NCBI RefSeq assembly: GCF_015553355.1
Contig: NZ_JADNGN010000026.1
Span: forward strand, 1-34,333
Source of the DNA: Collinsella aerofaciens
GTDB taxonomy: Bacteria > Actinomycetota > Coriobacteriia > Coriobacteriales > Coriobacteriaceae
DNA: 34,333 nucleotides
Direction: 5' to 3'
Numbering within the stretch: position 1 is the stretch's first letter; each line of letters starts with the position of its first letter. The translations under genes were made by a program, and so were the position numbers. Positions 32,501-34,333 of the stretch are shown piece after piece. The notes beneath the pieces were generated by a model. That model was not told the DNA's origin, did not search any database, and worked only from the letters and a program-made list of their open reading frames with translations.

Positions 32501-33990
32501 AAATAAATCCCTGTAGACCACCCTACTCATTTGATGTCAACAATTCAGTGATGCCAATATATAAATCGGCAAGTTGCGCTAAGGCCATGTGCGGGTATGG
32601 GCCGATTCATTATGACTTGGCGCGCTATGTTCTGGTCGATCGCTTGGCTTCAGCTTTTCATCGTCCTCAAGTGCCGTCTGGTTCTAATGGACGATGCGCT
32701 AAGCTAAAACAAATTATTGAGGCGTCTGCGCTTAAGGCCAAAGTCGATGAACCTCTTGAGTTTGAGGGATGGGTTATTTCAGCTGCTTATCAGTATCTTT
32801 TAGACCATGGGTTTGATAAGGCAACCATTCAAGGCGAAATTGGAGAAAACGGTTATAGAACAGGCGGAATAGACCGGTCTATTACAATTGCATACGACAG
32901 GGCTGATCATGGATTGCGCAGCATCGTTATGACGATAGCTGAAAAATATGTATGGTGTGCACGAAATGAGATTTGCGGCTATTTAGCTGACAGAATTCCA
33001 ATAGGCGAAGACTGTCTAATGGATCAGAATGTACAGAGCAACGCATATTGCACCGATTACAGGAATCTCTTGAGTTTCGATAGCCCTCTATTTGAAGATG
33101 CCGTAATGACGGCTTCAAATAGAGTTCAAGATAAGACACCTCACTTCCCTAAAGCCTTTTCGTGTAGCGGTTTCGATCAACTAACGAAACAAGACTTTAT
33201 GGAGTGGATTAATGACATATTGCCGGAGTGCGTCTTCGCCATGCTTGGCTACAATCCGACCACTGATACCAACGCTGAAATCTTAAAAGGCTGTGAGGGG
33301 TGTCCTGCCATTCCAATCGCCTTGTACTCATGCGATTGGGGCGTAAGCGGCAAAAGCTCTCGTATTTGGATCCATGCTGGAGCCATAAGATGTGAGGAGT
33401 TCAAAGAACTTGATTCGAAAAGCTCAGCCATAGCCGATTTTAACGAAGGCGTATCCAGCTTTACCGTCAGCATTGCTTCTAGCCAATCGGTATGTTATAT
33501 AGCGCCGACAGAAGCATTGGCTTCACCGCAGATGGTTGAAAACGATGAATCCGAATTGGTAAATAAGAATTCACGAGTCCATTCGCGCTTACTACCTCTA
33601 AGTGGGCAAGGTGTTGATCGTCTCATCGAGAAAGATGATTACTGGTACTTCTTTCCTTCGAAAATGGCTAGAGAAGCTGCCGAGGTTAAGCGTACCGATG
33701 GTGTTCGTTATTTTAATAATGAAGGTGAATCCGTTTTTGAAGAAGTTCGTTTTGGCCTCGAATTCCGACATCAATATCATGCACTGCTTGCTGATAGCGT
33801 GACTCTTCAAAATGCCCTTCGTGCTAAGGGGTTTGAATTAGCGTGGTATGCAACAGTTCAGCACGGCCCTAATTCATTAGTTAGTGAGCGCTTAGGATGC
33901 GACTTCGAATTCAACGAGAAGTCATGGCTTATCTGGGAAGAAGAGTCCGGTGCGTTTACTTCTTGTCCGATAGAAATAGGGGCTCTGTAA
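29593..33990 (+). CDS. STAND NTPase with N-terminal Mrr-like nuclease domain (Avs/AVAST-like)
   Basis: A 1465-residue protein, started at ATG 29593 after AGGGGA. Residues 1-180 form a PD-(D/E)XK domain with GGDGGIEAYW (Asp51, Glu55) and AVQAKWF (Gln70, Lys72), as in Mrr-like nucleases. After a linker with helices, a STAND ATPase begins: Walker A GDQGTGKT (370-377), Walker B IVIMIDGLDE (Asp457), and IRFIYSSRPW as sensor. About 900 helical residues follow, with no recognised domain. This is the order of type IV AVAST (Avs4-like) proteins, where the C-terminal part binds a phage protein and the nuclease then cuts DNA. The gene stands alone, is much more AT-rich than the core, and is probably acquired. 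The assignment to Avs4 is inferred; the phage trigger is unknown. Confidence 0.75.
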   Translation: MSIFEKFNPQGMSPADAFEELCCQLFEYWGKGQQQFDDNWTYCNIRGAGGDGGIEAYWTNESSTECYAVQAKWFRSTLTSSQWGQIRNSVQQAIKIRPHLTQYTICIPHNLTSSKTIAYGKTSQGEDAAWRLFKTEIEKESPGLEVILWDESEINNLLVQHANEGLRRFWFEKTEVNPDVFQIALAKTVARLKSRYIPDINEDGGLSIFLDKYLGSYALRKRPIDEIDGYLETCNNITSMIDSLVAAACRNQEVNDMPKSDYELVTKAESCKNAIECVENKLSVIKTLLAIERDGLSRTKYDALCSDDISYSDIEGFIDEIYEIKNKPSFQNHTYELKDALASFRAYPSIWELRREALEPYINPHCIVVGDQGTGKTCGLASKARAFQCGVSHVPILILASDIPENATWFEIIKQVLGLSGTWDEPSLWQALSTYVSLRDIKTDSMLIRSKIVIMIDGLDEKHSSYFWEGKIHEGDAITNRYPRIRFIYSSRPWLIKKFEDNELDDCCYEIATGGDVPVYELFDRYIDHYEIRIEGETQYRYLLNTPNELKLFCNVYKGQTLNRSASTTLSQLTSSEIKRLDTELEKRLPSAVDTSRKKPVQTALSSLSQHFMDHESIDEIEIEQKLSRFGIRDQVKDATINLLTRYGILLVKKSGHSFNDVPDYLNLPEPTCYIPGSRHLWDYCIAQRLLQSDAQNFKDILTNNQDATMLYGVLLVEKKGILPSKDPGLINAIDEDYLRKIDLYALSNADPYTTEKFKPWAMELLYAGGQDFSDVLNGIVARVANYPNHPLGTSLIDSFLNSFKSPIERDIVWSLPIAVKMDLRSSQIAYHEERRHLQNLPRLDGRETAEQMPLLFAWKLSSLSNLERNHYRRELIKWGMKNPHEFVRIFEKFDNCNDPQIREDIFAIAEEIVCQGDLEPVVMKRFYAITFEAVFKCPDEQGNRDAAIRNYATLLAEHCYKYGLLATGEINPCRPPYSFDVNNSVMPIYKSASCAKAMCGYGPIHYDLARYVLVDRLASAFHRPQVPSGSNGRCAKLKQIIEASALKAKVDEPLEFEGWVISAAYQYLLDHGFDKATIQGEIGENGYRTGGIDRSITIAYDRADHGLRSIVMTIAEKYVWCARNEICGYLADRIPIGEDCLMDQNVQSNAYCTDYRNLLSFDSPLFEDAVMTASNRVQDKTPHFPKAFSCSGFDQLTKQDFMEWINDILPECVFAMLGYNPTTDTNAEILKGCEGCPAIPIALYSCDWGVSGKSSRIWIHAGAIRCEEFKELDSKSSAIADFNEGVSSFTVSIASSQSVCYIAPTEALASPQMVENDESELVNKNSRVHSRLLPLSGQGVDRLIEKDDYWYFFPSKMAREAAEVKRTDGVRYFNNEGESVFEEVRFGLEFRHQYHALLADSVTLQNALRAKGFELAWYATVQHGPNSLVSERLGCDFEFNEKSWLIWEEESGAFTSCPIEIGAL

Positions 33991-34333
33991 GCGGTCGAAC
34001 GCGTAGTTTGACCAACGAATCGACCTGTGTTTTAAAAACTCAAAAGCATTAGTTTTAATATATCAGGGGGAATATCGGCACCCGCCAATATTCCCCCTCA
34101 ATCTCATTGTCCTTTAATAAGTAAGACCTAGCCCGACGAAGCCAGCTCCCCCCCAGTCTCGCTAAAACAAATCCCTTGTATATACCTTGTCAGCAACGTC
34201 TGGACCACCCGCGCCAGGGCGAATACCCGAGAAACCCGTGGGCGCGGACCTCTCCAGTGTTAGCGCCGGGCGATTTTAGCCGCTAATAGTCAAACGATTT
34301 TGACCAATCCCGGTCACCGAATAATGGCCACCG
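33991..34333. other. Right-end stretch without a recognised gene
   Basis: Besides the hairpin at 34065-34098 there is a GTCAAA-CGAT-TTTGAC inverted repeat at 34289-34304 and a C7 run near 34150. The composition becomes GC-rich again toward the window edge. No gene start or end is identified. Confidence 0.4.
34065..34098. terminator. Long hairpin after the STAND gene
   Basis: AGGGGGAATAT pairs with ATATTCCCCCT, with an inner GGC-ACCC-GCC stem. It lies about 75 bases after the stop and is followed only by a weak T-rich stretch, so it is a likely but imperfect terminator. Confidence 0.6.

Overview
The window most likely comes from a gut actinobacterium of class Coriobacteriia, probably Collinsella. 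This is inferred from the GC-rich core genes, their order (scpA-scpB-rluB-cmk-plsC-ispH-DUF512-der-plsY-gpsA) and the protein style; no database was searched. One long conserved housekeeping block lies between two accessory regions.

Left accessory region (1-6.4 kb). A partial membrane-protein gene and a possible 26-residue peptide gene sit beside a nested insertion-sequence scar: the start of an IS30-type transposase cut by the istB end of an IS21-type element. Then come a frameshifted winged-helix gene, a frameshifted unknown gene, a DUF1648-like membrane protein, and two tandem genes that share an Flp (type IVb) prepilin leader but carry different C-terminal modules (DUF285-like and DUF6273-like). 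The first has a G10 tract just after two overlapping start codons in different frames. Most genes here carry one-base disruptions in or next to short homopolymers, while no such disruption is seen in the core block. This fits contingency loci or recent decay; sequencing error is the main alternative.

Core block (7.0-24.1 kb, all minus strand, read from high to low coordinates). ABC-F ATPase, small membrane protein, M50 site-2 protease, ScpA, ScpB, RluB-type pseudouridine synthase, Cmk, PlsC, IspH, DUF512 radical-SAM protein, Der, PlsY, GpsA, Rpe, cysteine desulfurase, Nif3-like protein, zinc-ribbon coiled-coil protein and CoaBC. Most neighbours overlap or lie within about 20 bases, so they form one or a few operons serving chromosome segregation, phospholipid synthesis (GpsA, PlsY, PlsC), ribosome maturation (Der, RluB), isoprenoids, sulfur transfer and coenzyme A. 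A tRNA-Pro(GGG) gene follows it and a tRNA-Ala(GGC) gene precedes it, each with a promoter and a terminator.

Right accessory region (24.2-34.3 kb). This holds two inverted-repeat-bounded intergenic elements, an AbiEi/DUF559-like predicted nuclease gene, tRNA-Val(CAC), a two-gene toxin-antitoxin locus (Panacea-domain antitoxin and Doc/Fic toxin), an LPXTG surface protein and a 1465-residue STAND NTPase with an N-terminal Mrr-like nuclease domain, resembling Avs (AVAST) antiphage proteins. It reads as a small defence island.

The best candidates for something new are the homopolymer-switched, modular pilin-leader surface proteins at 4.2-6.35 kb and the Avs-like protein at 29.6-34.0 kb.
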